Source: an uncultured Dorea sp.
GTDB lineage: Bacteria > Bacillota > Clostridia > Lachnospirales > Lachnospiraceae
Reading direction: 5' to 3'
Assembly: GCA_910586965.1 (NCBI GenBank)
Contig: CAJUMF010000016.1
Span: 1 to 64,000, forward strand
Length of the DNA: 64,000 nt
A program made the translations under genes and the position numbers. A model generated the notes under the pieces. It searched no databases. It was not told the origin of the DNA and was given only the letters and a program-made list of their open reading frames with translations. Position 1 is the stretch's first letter, and each line of letters opens with the position of its first letter. This document shows, one piece after another, positions 9,181 to 17,199 of the stretch.

Positions 9181-9218
9181 AGATGTAGTTTATGAGAATA
9201 TGCGGGAAGGTGAAGTGC

Positions 9219-9857
9219 ATGATATTGTATCACGGGAGTCCGAACAGGGAGTTTGTTCCGGAATATGGAAAAGGCGAAGACAAGCATGATTACGGCAGGG
9301 GATTTTATCTGACGGAAGATATAATTCTGGCGAGGGAGTGGGCTGTCTGCAATCCCGGCGGAGGGAATGGCTGGGTTCATAAGTACTGCCTGGACTGCGA
9401 AGATTTAAAAATATTTGATTTTGAATCTGCCGGCATTCTGCCGTGGCTGGCAGAACTTATGAAACACCGCGCAGCAGACTCATCCCGGAGATACAGGCTG
9501 CTTTCTGAAAAATTTATTTCCCGATACGGAGTCAGCCTGGACGGTTATGATGTGATTCGGGGATGGCGGGCAGATGCGTCGTATTTTTATATTGCAAAGG
9601 CATTTGTGAGAGATGAGATTGATCTTTGTATTTTGGAAGAGCTGTTTCATATGGGGGATTTGGGGATACAATACTGCCTGAAATCCCCGAAAGCTTTCCA
9701 TGTATTGGAAGAAGATAATGCATCTTTAGAAATGGTTGATTACAATGTTTTTAATGAAAAGTATAATGTCCGTGACAGAAATGCGCGGATTGCTATGAAA
9801 GAGCTGATTGATTCAGAGAAGAATAAAGTTACGGATGTTTTCAGCACGTTGTTGTAG
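9219..9857 (+). CDS. DUF3990 protein, ADP-ribosyltransferase-like
   Basis: The 212-residue product opens with ILYHGSPN and continues to HDYGRGFYLTEDIILAREWA, the hallmark of DUF3990, a family with the ART (PARP/diphtheria-toxin-like) fold. The C-terminal half has the family's GYDVIRGWRAD and a late LGIQYCLKSPKAFHVL element, in the position where ARTs carry their last catalytic residue. I chose the ATG at 9219 because AAGGTGA lies upstream and the family normally begins right there; an in-frame ATG at 9192 would add nine residues. It is followed by a small unknown gene (9-nt gap) and by a NADAR gene. Acting as an ADP-ribosylating toxin or modifier is an inference from fold and context; the target is unknown. 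Confidence 0.8.
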   Translation: MILYHGSPNREFVPEYGKGEDKHDYGRGFYLTEDIILAREWAVCNPGGGNGWVHKYCLDCEDLKIFDFESAGILPWLAELMKHRAADSSRRYRLLSEKFISRYGVSLDGYDVIRGWRADASYFYIAKAFVRDEIDLCILEELFHMGDLGIQYCLKSPKAFHVLEEDNASLEMVDYNVFNEKYNVRDRNARIAMKELIDSEKNKVTDVFSTLL

Positions 9858-9866
9858 GAGGGTATT

Positions 9867-10313
9867 ATGGGCGCGTATAGTGAGGCTTATCTTCAGGAAA
9901 TTGTTGAGACACAGGGAGAGCTGTTTGAGAATGTGAAGGAGTATGTCCCGGATATTGATGTAAAGGATTTTATAGAAACTTATATGTCAGGAAAGACCAG
10001 AGAGTATGTTGACGGGGCAAAAGCATATGTATGCACAATGGATGCAGAGAGCCTGTGGGGGTATTTTAAAAGAGAGGAAAGCTTTCATCCGAAAAAAGGG
10101 AATCCGATAGGCGGCTTTATCCCAAACTGGATTGGGCAGTTTTATGCGTATTTCCAATGGTATTATGGTATAGCCAGCAGGGAGCTTGTAAAGCTTTTGC
10201 CGGTCGATTTTCTCATTGCGGCATACCGGGGGCTGCATGACCTCGACTTGGAGCTGGCGGTAAGGAAAGTGGGTGAGCAGTGTGGATGCAATAAAGGTAA
10301 TCGGATTTCATAA
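9867..10313 (+). CDS. Unknown protein of the DUF3990-NADAR cassette
   Basis: I do not recognise a named domain in this 148-residue protein. It is soluble, mostly helical by composition, with an acidic N-terminal third and an aromatic-rich centre (WIGQFYAYFQWYYGI) followed by LLPVDFLIAAYRGLHDLDLELA. A GGAGG precedes the start with 7 nt spacing. It sits 9 nt after the DUF3990 gene and overlaps the NADAR gene by 41 nt, so translation is probably coupled. The context suggests a partner of the ADP-ribosyltransferase-like protein, for example an antitoxin, a substrate-recognition subunit or an inhibitor; none of these is shown by the sequence itself. Confidence 0.75.
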   Translation: MGAYSEAYLQEIVETQGELFENVKEYVPDIDVKDFIETYMSGKTREYVDGAKAYVCTMDAESLWGYFKREESFHPKKGNPIGGFIPNWIGQFYAYFQWYYGIASRELVKLLPVDFLIAAYRGLHDLDLELAVRKVGEQCGCNKGNRIS

Positions 10314-10773
10314 TCCAGAGGAAGAATATGGTTTCTTAAGCAACTGGTATCTGTCAGAATTCTGTCTCGGCGGTATCACATTTTCGTCCATGGAACAGTA
10401 CATGATGTACCAGAAAGCTGTCCTTTTTAACGATATGAAAATCGCGGGGAAGATTCTGGAAACAAGCGACGTAGCTGAGATTAAGGCTCTTGGAAGAGCT
10501 GTGGCGCAGTATGTAGATTCTGTGTGGGCGGGAAGGAGACAGATTATCGTTTACCGGGGTCTTACGGAGAAGTTCAGGCAGAATCCGGACTTGAGAAACA
10601 GATTAGTTGCCACAGGGGAGGCAGTTCTTGCGGAGTGCGCGGTGAAAGACCGAATCTGGGGAATCGGGCTGTCTATGAAGGACGGGCGCAGATTTGATAT
10701 GAGTGAATGGCAAGGACAGAATCTCTTGGGATATGCATTGATGGAAGTAAGGAGTGAAATCAGGAAAATGTAG
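10273..10773 (+). CDS. NADAR family protein (YbiA-like N-glycosidase)
   Basis: The 166-residue protein is a full-length NADAR (DUF1768) domain: FLSNWYLSEF, then FSSMEQYMMYQKA with the conserved Glu, a GRAV segment, FRQNPDLRNRLVATGEAVLAE, DRIWGIGLS and a final NLLGYALMEVR. NADAR enzymes cleave N-glycosidic bonds to ribose; members reverse guanine ADP-ribosylation laid down by DarT-type toxins, and E. coli YbiA acts on riboflavin intermediates. The GTG at 10273 is the likely start (AAGGAAAG upstream); GTG 10282 is an alternative. Because it overlaps the DUF3990-associated gene, removal of an ADP-ribose mark made by DUF3990 is the most economical reading. Confidence 0.88.
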   Translation: MSSVDAIKVIGFHNPEEEYGFLSNWYLSEFCLGGITFSSMEQYMMYQKAVLFNDMKIAGKILETSDVAEIKALGRAVAQYVDSVWAGRRQIIVYRGLTEKFRQNPDLRNRLVATGEAVLAECAVKDRIWGIGLSMKDGRRFDMSEWQGQNLLGYALMEVRSEIRKM

Positions 10774-10962
10774 ATTTATCATAAGATGGCAGGAGCATAT
10801 CGCTTTTCTGCCATTTTTTCACGTTCTCTGCATTTTTTCATACATTACATTAACGGGCAGCTTGCGCCTGTAAGTATGTCATTAGGGCATCCCGCAATGA
10901 ATGTTCCAGCGGAACGGGCGGACTTTGTCCGTCAAAGTATATGTATGAAGGAGTGTGGCAGA

Positions 10963-11430
10963 ATGTTTGCAGATAACAGGAAAACCCCGGCGGCGACAGC
11001 GCAGATAAGGGGGAGCGAAAAGTATAGCACGATTAACGGCAGGGCAGACTTTTACGATACATACGGAGGAACGATTGTTGTGGTAGAAGTACAGGGGATT
11101 CCTGAAGAGGCGGGGAGCGGTTTCCTCGGATTCCATATCCATCAGGGAGGGTCATGCACGGGAAATGAGGAGGATGCGTTTGCCGATACGGGGATGCATT
11201 ACAACCCCCAGGAGCAGCCCCACCCGGAACATGCGGGGGATTTGCCGCCGTTGCTTGCCAATAAAGGAACGGCTTGGATGGCAGTCTATACGGACCGGTT
11301 TTACCCGGAGGATGTGATTGGGAAGACAGCGGTGATTCACTCAAAACCGGATGATTTCCGCACCCAGCCGTCGGGAGATTCGGGGGAGAAGATGGCCTGC
11401 GGGGAAATCAAAGAGTGGCAGAAAAGGTAA
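10963..11430 (+). CDS. Cu/Zn superoxide dismutase-like protein, cytosolic
   Basis: The product from the ATG at 10963 (GAAGGAG 8 nt upstream) is 155 residues and contains the SodC copper/zinc ligands in order: GFHIHQGG, then GMHYNPQEQPHPEHAGDLPPL, then VIHSKPDDF. A C-terminal Cys-Gly (MACGEI) fits the structural disulfide with the Cys of GGSCTG. The active-site Arg that normally precedes this Cys appears to be replaced by Lys (GDSGEKMACG). There is no signal peptide, unlike most bacterial SodC, so the protein should be cytosolic. The upstream in-frame extension to 10786 lacks a ribosome site and homology. It stands alone after the NADAR gene. Dismutase activity is likely but not certain given the substitution. 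Confidence 0.8.
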   Translation: MFADNRKTPAATAQIRGSEKYSTINGRADFYDTYGGTIVVVEVQGIPEEAGSGFLGFHIHQGGSCTGNEEDAFADTGMHYNPQEQPHPEHAGDLPPLLANKGTAWMAVYTDRFYPEDVIGKTAVIHSKPDDFRTQPSGDSGEKMACGEIKEWQKR

Positions 11431-11574
11431 GGGGATGCCGGAAGTAAAAAGCAACCGCCGGTTTGGATTGACTGGCGATGTGGAAAAAAGAGGAAAATCG
11501 GAGACGCATATTTTTCGAATGCTAGGGAATATCTGCGGAAATCAATAGATTAATTGCTAAAAACTACAAATGAG

Positions 11575-11603
11575 TTGAAAAATCAGGAAAAAATTTATAT
11601 AAT
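11575..11603 (+). promoter_or_regulatory. Sigma-A promoter of the molybdenum cofactor operon
   Basis: TTGAAA (11575-11580) and a perfect TATAAT (11598-11603) with 17-bp spacing place transcription start near 11610, immediately before the structured leader. The stretch 11431-11574 before it shows no gene. Confidence 0.8.
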
Positions 11604-11610
11604 ATACACA

Positions 11611-11745
11611 AATTGTTCTTTGAGCGAAAGCATCTAAGTCACAAGGATAAGGTGCTGAGCCGGGATAAGCAGTTTTATGTCAAGTCTTGTCCCCGGGGTT
11701 TGGATGGAAACAGATGGGCCTTCCTTTTTGAAAAAAAGAACATGA
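11611..11745 (+). promoter_or_regulatory. Probable molybdenum-cofactor (Moco/Wco-type) riboswitch
   Basis: The leader between the promoter and mobA folds into a long-range helix, CATCT (11631-11635) with AGATG (11712-11716). It encloses an arm GGGATAAG (11662-11669) pairing with CTTGTCCC near 11684-11693. The flanks GCATCTAAGTCA and GGAAACAGATGGGC resemble the outer helix flanks of the E. coli moaA Moco riboswitch (GCACCTGGGTCA and GGAAAGGTG...). Location ahead of a Moco operon and a terminator right before mobA fit transcriptional control by Moco, or by the tungsten cofactor if the aptamer is the reduced variant. The assignment is from memory of the motif, not from a covariance search. Confidence 0.62.
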
Positions 11746-11766
11746 AGTGGTCGTATTGCGCTTAAA

Positions 11767-11804
11767 AGCAGTAGGAGGGCTTTGTGTCTTTCTGCTGTTT
11801 TTAT
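11767..11804 (+). terminator. Riboswitch expression-platform terminator before mobA
   Basis: AGCAG (11767-11771) pairs with CTGCT (11792-11796), extended inward by AGGA/TCTT after a mismatch, and is followed by GTTTTTAT. It ends 19 nt before the mobA start, so read-through must be regulated for the operon to be expressed. Confidence 0.65.
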
Positions 11805-11822
11805 ATTATGGAAGGAAATGTC

Positions 11823-12437
11823 ATGATACAGGCGGACGGGCTTATACTGGCCGGTGGGAAAAGCAGTAGGATGGGCGGTCATCACAAAGGAAGTCTTACA
11901 TATAGAGATGAGACATTTACAGAGATATTAGTAAGGGAACTAAAAAAAGAAGTGCAGACGGTATGGCTGTCTTATGGGCGGGAGATAAGAACGTGTATAA
12001 ATGGGTGCCGCATTGTCCGGGACATTTATGATAACAGTGGACCGATCGGCGGGATTCATGCGGGTCTTGCGATATGTGGGAGTGATATTTTATTTGTGAC
12101 CGCCTGTGACATGCCTTTTCTAAGGATAGATTTGTTTTATTATTTGTACGAAGAACTGAGCCGAAAAGAGATATCAGGCTGTTCTACAGAGCGGCCTTTT
12201 CGGTATGACGGATGTGTGCCTATGGCGGATGGAAGAATACATCCTCTTGCCTCGATTTACAGAAAAAGTGCGGGGAAGGTGCTGGACGAACAGATAAGGG
12301 ATAAAAATTATTGTCTGCGGGATGCTTTAAGGCGGCTTCACATATTGTATCTGGATGTGACAGGGGAAAGACGTTTTGTTCGGATGCTTCAAAATATCAA
12401 TACGACGCAGGAGTATGAGATGCTCAGAGATGAATGA
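11823..12437 (+). CDS. mobA: Molybdenum cofactor guanylyltransferase
   Basis: MobA attaches GMP to molybdopterin to form the MGD cofactor. The 204-residue product begins with the nucleotidyltransferase signature LILAGGKSSRMGG (consensus LAGGxSxRMG) and has ITACDMPF-like (FVTACDMPFLR) and HPLASIY elements typical of the family. I start it at ATG 11823, preceded by GAAGGAA, rather than at 11784 inside the terminator stem. It is the first gene after the riboswitch-like leader. It overlaps or abuts moeA. Confidence 0.92.
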   Translation: MIQADGLILAGGKSSRMGGHHKGSLTYRDETFTEILVRELKKEVQTVWLSYGREIRTCINGCRIVRDIYDNSGPIGGIHAGLAICGSDILFVTACDMPFLRIDLFYYLYEELSRKEISGCSTERPFRYDGCVPMADGRIHPLASIYRKSAGKVLDEQIRDKNYCLRDALRRLHILYLDVTGERRFVRMLQNINTTQEYEMLRDE

Positions 12438-12459
12438 TAAATTGGGAAAGGATTACAGA

Positions 12460-13665
12460 ATGGGTGAATTGAGCTTGGAGCAGGCAAGGGAACTCCTGCT
12501 TGAACGAGTGCAAAGAATTGAGGAGAAAGAAGAGATTTTTTTATGTGATGCAGTGGAAAGAGTGCTTGCAGAGGATGTTATTGCGGGTCATGACCAGCCG
12601 CCCTTTCCCCGTTCGCCTTTGGACGGTTACGCAGTTCAAAGTGAGGACCTTCAGGAAGCATCAAGGCTATGTCCGGTGAAGCTGACGGTCATTGATGAAG
12701 TGGATGCCGGCTATGTCAGTGAGAAACGTGTAGAGAGAGGAAAGGCAGTTCGGATTATGACAGGGGCGCCTATACCGGATGGAGCTGACTGTGTTGTGGG
12801 ACAAGAGGATACGGATTATGGGGAAGATATTGTAGAAGTCTATGAGAGAATCCGGGCATATGAAAATTATTGCTTTGCAGGGGAGGATTATAAGGCCGGT
12901 ACAAGACTGTTAAAAAAAGATACATTTCTTGGAGCTGTGGAAATCGGCGTTCTGGCAAGTCTTGGCAGAGAGAAGGTAACTGTATACCGGAGAGTGAAAG
13001 CGGCGGTGCTGACCACAGGGGATGAAACGATACTTCCAGGTGAAAAGCTTTCGGACGGGAAGATCTATGACTCGAACCTCTATATGGTTACAGCAAGATT
13101 ATCCATGTGGGGAGTGCAGATTGCAGGCAGAGAGCATGTGAGTGACAATGCCGGAGAGATAGCAGAGAAGATAAAGGCAGTTGTGAAAGGAGCAGATATT
13201 GTCATTACAACAGGAGGTGTCTCTGTAGGAAAAAAGGATGAAATGCATGAAGTGTTAAGAATCCTTGGCGTAAAACGGATTTTCTGGAAAATTGCAATGA
13301 AGCCGGGAATGCCTGTTCTTTGTGCCGAATATAAGGGAAAGCTTCTTGTAGGCTTATCGGGGAATCCTTATGGGGCGGCTGTGAATCTGGAACTTTTGGT
13401 GAAGCCGGTTCTTGCAAAGCTTTCCGGAAGAGAAGATATGAGGCTTCAGAGGATACAGGCGGTGTCAGAGAGTGATTTTTCCAAAAGAAGTATAGTGACC
13501 AGGTATGTACGCGGGTATTATATAGGCGGCATGGTTCGGATTCCCGAGGGGTCTGACGCATCAGGGGTTTTAGGGTCTATGTGCGGCTGCAATTGTCTGA
13601 TTGAGATTCCGGCCGGGACGCTAGCGCTGCGAGAGGGGGATAAGGTATGGGTTGTCCTTCTATAG
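12460..13665 (+). CDS. moeA: Molybdopterin molybdenumtransferase
   Basis: MoeA inserts molybdate into adenylated molybdopterin. The product (about 401 residues) has the expected domains: the N-terminal FPRSPLDGYAV segment, MTGAPIPDGAD, the catalytic fold with LTTGDE and ITTGGVSVGKKDE, the LSGNPYGAAVNLELLV signature and a small C-terminal beta domain (RIPEGSDASGVLGS). Start at ATG 12460 is favoured by AAAGGA seven nt upstream; ATG 12430, which overlaps the mobA stop, is an alternative. Its 3' end overlaps mobB by 19 nt. Confidence 0.9.
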   Translation: MGELSLEQARELLLERVQRIEEKEEIFLCDAVERVLAEDVIAGHDQPPFPRSPLDGYAVQSEDLQEASRLCPVKLTVIDEVDAGYVSEKRVERGKAVRIMTGAPIPDGADCVVGQEDTDYGEDIVEVYERIRAYENYCFAGEDYKAGTRLLKKDTFLGAVEIGVLASLGREKVTVYRRVKAAVLTTGDETILPGEKLSDGKIYDSNLYMVTARLSMWGVQIAGREHVSDNAGEIAEKIKAVVKGADIVITTGGVSVGKKDEMHEVLRILGVKRIFWKIAMKPGMPVLCAEYKGKLLVGLSGNPYGAAVNLELLVKPVLAKLSGREDMRLQRIQAVSESDFSKRSIVTRYVRGYYIGGMVRIPEGSDASGVLGSMCGCNCLIEIPAGTLALREGDKVWVVLL

Positions 13666-14192
13666 AAAAGAAACCGGTGGTGATTGCCGTCTGCGGCGAA
13701 AAAAATTCCGGAAAGACGTCACTTCTTGTAAAATTGGTAAGAGAATTTTCAAGACGGGGGATAAAGACTGCGGTGATCAAGCATGACGGACATGATTTTA
13801 CCTGTGATATCCCGGGGACTGACAGCTACAGGCTGAAACAGGCAGGAGCATATGGGACGGCAGTATTTTCAGACTCCCGGATATTTGTCCACAAGACAGG
13901 AACTAAGGAAAGGGAAGGGGATTTGATTCAGTTGTTCCCGGAGGCGCAGCTCGTCTTTTTTGAGGGAATGAAGAAAAGCTGCTATCCGAAGATAGAGGTT
14001 ATCCGTGAGGGGATATCGAAAGCACCGGTATCCAATCCTCAAGGAAGATTTCTCATTGTGACAGACAAGAATCCATCTGATTTTGCAGAAAAGACAGTGG
14101 GATTTGATGATATTGGGATGATTGTGGACTCGATCATAGAGCGTATGAAAGAAGAGACAAAGGAAAGGAACGATAATAAATGCGAGAGATAA
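13647..14192 (+). CDS. mobB: Molybdopterin-guanine dinucleotide biosynthesis protein MobB
   Basis: This 181-residue GTP-binding accessory protein of MGD synthesis has the P-loop CGEKNSGKTSLLVKLV near its N-terminus (residues about 16-31), KTAVIKHDGHDF, a GTDSYRLKQAGA segment and the FFEGMKKSCYPKIEVIR element typical of MobB. It overlaps moeA by 19 nt and the next MoeA-like gene by 13 nt, so expression is tightly coupled within the operon. Confidence 0.9.
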   Translation: MGCPSIEKKPVVIAVCGEKNSGKTSLLVKLVREFSRRGIKTAVIKHDGHDFTCDIPGTDSYRLKQAGAYGTAVFSDSRIFVHKTGTKEREGDLIQLFPEAQLVFFEGMKKSCYPKIEVIREGISKAPVSNPQGRFLIVTDKNPSDFAEKTVGFDDIGMIVDSIIERMKEETKERNDNKCER

Positions 14193-15205
14193 AAACGACG
14201 GAAGCTGTCGGACAAGTGTTATGTCATGATGTGACACAGATTATCAGAGGCGTGACAAAAGATGCAGCTTTTCGAAAAGGACATGTGATCAGCGAAGAGG
14301 ATATCCCGGTACTTCTCAGTATGGGAAAAGATTCGGTGTATATCTGGGAGAAAGATGAGCACATGCTGCATGAGAATGAAGCGGCGCAGATTCTCTGTTC
14401 GCTGTGTGCGAATAAACATATGTGCTCTTCAGAGGTTAAGGAAGGAAAGATTGAGATAACCGCAGAGCGTGACGGACTTTTTAAAGTAGACCGGAAACGG
14501 CTTAATATGATCAACGGCGCGGGGGAGATGATGATCGCGTCAAGGCACGGGGATTTCCCGGTGAAGGCAGGAGATAAACTGGCAGGGATGAGAATTATCC
14601 CGCTTGTGATCGAGAAGAAGAAATTGGAGGATGTAAAAGAAGCCTGCGGCAGGAAACCTCTTTTTGAGCTTCTGCCGTTTTTACATAAAAAAGCAGGGAT
14701 TGTGACAACAGGCAATGAAGTATATCACGGACGGATTCCGGATACATTTACCCCTGTTATTGAGGAAAAATTAGCAGAATATGATGTAGAGATCATCGGT
14801 CATGAAATTAGTGATGATAACCATGAGCGTATTACAGAATGTATAAAAAAATTGCTGTCAGCAGGTGCGGACATGATTCTCTGTACAGGTGGTATGAGTG
14901 TGGATCCAGATGACCGCACACCTCTTGCAATTAAAAATACAGGTGCGGAGGTGGTTACTTACGGGGCGCCGGTGCTTCCGGGAGCGATGTTTTTGCTGGC
15001 ATATTATGAGAAAGATATCCCGGTGATGGGACTTCCGGGATGCGTGATGTATGCGGGAAGGACCATCTTTGATCTGGTGCTGCCTCGTATTCTGGCAGGT
15101 GAGAGGCTAAGTGAAGAAGACTTTCGTGTACTGGGGGAAGGCGGGTTATGTCTGTCCTGTCCGGTGTGCACTTTCCCCAATTGCAGTTTTGGAAAAGGAG
15201 CGTAG
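14180..15205 (+). CDS. Molybdopterin-binding MoeA-like protein
   Basis: This 341-residue protein is a second member of the MoCF-binding superfamily, distinct from the moeA two genes upstream. The C-terminal half carries the MPT-binding fold: GIVTTGNEVYHGRIPDTFTP, ILCTGGMSVDPDD, a GAPVLPGAMF turn and VMGLPGCVMYAGRT. The extreme C-terminus has a Cys-rich tail (CPVCTFPNCSFG) that could bind metal or be redox active. Such proteins are often linked to molybdenum hydroxylases of the xanthine dehydrogenase family in clostridia. Its exact step is not known to me. It overlaps mobB by 13 nt and is followed by moaA after 4 nt. Confidence 0.85.
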   Translation: MREIKTTEAVGQVLCHDVTQIIRGVTKDAAFRKGHVISEEDIPVLLSMGKDSVYIWEKDEHMLHENEAAQILCSLCANKHMCSSEVKEGKIEITAERDGLFKVDRKRLNMINGAGEMMIASRHGDFPVKAGDKLAGMRIIPLVIEKKKLEDVKEACGRKPLFELLPFLHKKAGIVTTGNEVYHGRIPDTFTPVIEEKLAEYDVEIIGHEISDDNHERITECIKKLLSAGADMILCTGGMSVDPDDRTPLAIKNTGAEVVTYGAPVLPGAMFLLAYYEKDIPVMGLPGCVMYAGRTIFDLVLPRILAGERLSEEDFRVLGEGGLCLSCPVCTFPNCSFGKGA

Positions 15206-15209
15206 GAAA

Positions 15210-16208
15210 ATGGCGGCGGCGAAGCCTTTACAGGATAACTTTGGAAGAACGATAGATTATATGCGGATTTCTATTACAGATCGGTGCAATCTCAGATGTA
15301 CTTATTGTATGCCAAAGAAAGTCCGGTTGGTGCCGGCAGAAAAGATTCTTACTTTTGAGGAGATTATTACGGTATGTCAGGCAGCGGCAGACCTTGGGAT
15401 TCAAAAGATTAAGATTACAGGCGGGGAACCGCTTGTGCGGCGGGGATGTCCTTTGCTCATCGGCAGAATCAAAAGGATTGCAGGGATAGAACAAGTGACT
15501 CTTACGACTAACGGCATCCTCTTAGGAGAATATCTGGAGGAACTTCTTGCAAACGGATTGGATGCGGTAAACATAAGTCTTGATACATTAGATGCAGATA
15601 TATACCGGAAGATGACGGGATGCGCAGATGTTTCTGTTGTAATAGAAAATTTAGAGAAAGCAGTAAAATCAGGTGTCAGAGTAAAGATAAACAGCATCCT
15701 TCAGAAAGGAATCAACGACAGAGAATGGGAGAGTCTTGTAAATCTGGCAGAAAACAGGCGGATGGATGTACGGTTTATTGAGATGATGCCTATAGGCTGC
15801 GGTAAGAAATATGAGGCGATAAGGGGAGAAGAGGTGCTCTGGGCACTTAAGAAGAAGTATCCGCTGGCAGAAAAGGAACTTTTTGCACATGGAAATGGAC
15901 CGGCAGTCTATTACCGAATTCCGGGATTTTCCGGCAGCATTGGATTTATCAATGCAGTACATGGGAAATTTTGCGCCTCCTGCAACCGTATCCGTATGAC
16001 GTCAGAGGGGAAACTAAAGCCCTGCCTTTGTTACAGTGACAGTGTAGATATGCGGGAGATATTAAGAGGTGATGATCCGGAAGATATCCGGAGGGAGAAA
16101 GTCCGCAAAGCGCTTTATAAAGCGGTCAGGCATAAACCGGCAATGCACTGTTTTGAAAGTAAGGAACAGATATCAGAAGACAGGCAGATGGTTCAGATAG
16201 GAGGGTAG
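15210..16208 (+). CDS. moaA: GTP 3',8-cyclase
   Basis: MoaA is the radical SAM enzyme that starts molybdopterin synthesis from GTP. The 332-residue product has the SAM [4Fe-4S] motif Cys26-x3-Cys30-x2-Cys33 (CNLRCTYC), the GGEPLVRRG SAM-binding element, and the second cluster ligands CASCNRIR and a final Cys in KPCLCYS. The GTG/ATG choice is settled by GTAGGAAA before ATG 15210; upstream in-frame codons from 15111 overlap the preceding gene. No moaC follows, so the second step must be encoded elsewhere. Confidence 0.93.
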   Translation: MAAAKPLQDNFGRTIDYMRISITDRCNLRCTYCMPKKVRLVPAEKILTFEEIITVCQAAADLGIQKIKITGGEPLVRRGCPLLIGRIKRIAGIEQVTLTTNGILLGEYLEELLANGLDAVNISLDTLDADIYRKMTGCADVSVVIENLEKAVKSGVRVKINSILQKGINDREWESLVNLAENRRMDVRFIEMMPIGCGKKYEAIRGEEVLWALKKKYPLAEKELFAHGNGPAVYYRIPGFSGSIGFINAVHGKFCASCNRIRMTSEGKLKPCLCYSDSVDMREILRGDDPEDIRREKVRKALYKAVRHKPAMHCFESKEQISEDRQMVQIGG

Positions 16209-16212
16209 ACAG

Positions 16213-17199
16213 ATGGAACGAAAAAGAATTTCCCGGGAAGGATGGGGAAAGGTGGTTGCAATATGCACCAGCGAAAAAAAAGGAACTCCGAAGACAAAGG
16301 TTACTCATGCGGTGTTAAGAGAAAATTGGGGAATCGAGGGGGATGCTCATGGGGGAAACTGGCACAGGCAGGTGAGCCTTCTTGCCGCCGAACAGATAGA
16401 AGATTTTAAAAGTGCAGGGGCAAAGGTTGACTTTGGAGCTTTTGGAGAAAATATTGTTACGGAAGGTTTTGACTTGAGAGAGTTTCCTGTAGGGACCAGG
16501 TTTGAGATTGGCGGGGCGGTGCTTGAACTGACCCAGATCGGAAAGGAATGTCACAGTCACTGCGCAATCTATCAGGTTATGGGTGATTGCATTATGCCCA
16601 GGGAGGGCGTATTTACAAAAGTCATAAGGGGAGGTCAGATTCAGCCCGGAGACAGGATTAAGAGTCTTTTGCCTGATAAGGAACGCCCCTTTACTGCTGC
16701 TGTTATAACATTGAGTGATAAGGGCTATGCGGGGGAGCGGGAGGATAAGAGCGGCCCTGAAATCTGCAGGATGCTTACAGAAGCAGGATATGAGATCATA
16801 GAGACACTTTTACTGCCTGACGGGAAGGAGATGCTTAAAAAAGAACTGATCAGGCTTGCAGATATGCGGCAGGTCAATGTGATACTTACTACAGGCGGTA
16901 CGGGATTTTCGGAGAGGGATGTGACGCCGGAGGCGACAGAGGCAGTCTGTGACCGGATGGCTATGGGGATTGCTGATGCCATCCGTACGCACTCACTGAC
17001 GATCACAGACCGTGCTATGCTAAGCCGGGCGGTGTCAGGAATCCGTAAAAGGACATTGATCGTGAACCTTCCGGGAAGTCCCAAGGCGGTGAGGGAGGGG
17101 CTGGAGTATATTTTGCCGTCTCTGGGACATGGTCTTGGAATCTTGAGAGGGACAGAAAGTGAGTGTGCAGATGCAGGTACAAAAGGTGAAAGGCGGTAG
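16213..17199 (+). CDS. MOSC domain-MogA/MoaB fusion protein
   Basis: Two enzymes are joined in 328 residues. Residues about 1-150 form a MOSC domain (GIEGDAHGG, HRQVSLLAAEQI, FGENIVTEG, and KECHSHCAIYQ with its candidate active Cys), a beta-barrel used for sulfur or Mo-pterin transfer. Residues about 158-315 form a MogA/MoaB molybdopterin adenylyltransferase domain (AVITLSDKGYAGEREDKSGP, LTTGGTGFSERDVTPEAT, VNLPGSPKAV). The MogA part adenylates MPT ahead of MoeA. Fusing the two is known in clostridia. It starts 4 nt after moaA and overlaps modA. Confidence 0.9.
   Translation: MERKRISREGWGKVVAICTSEKKGTPKTKVTHAVLRENWGIEGDAHGGNWHRQVSLLAAEQIEDFKSAGAKVDFGAFGENIVTEGFDLREFPVGTRFEIGGAVLELTQIGKECHSHCAIYQVMGDCIMPREGVFTKVIRGGQIQPGDRIKSLLPDKERPFTAAVITLSDKGYAGEREDKSGPEICRMLTEAGYEIIETLLLPDGKEMLKKELIRLADMRQVNVILTTGGTGFSERDVTPEATEAVCDRMAMGIADAIRTHSLTITDRAMLSRAVSGIRKRTLIVNLPGSPKAVREGLEYILPSLGHGLGILRGTESECADAGTKGERR

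Noticed and set aside
11351..11548. 65-codon plus-strand ORF overlapping the SOD-like gene end
   Set aside because: Mostly out-of-frame SOD sequence, no ribosome site, low complexity.
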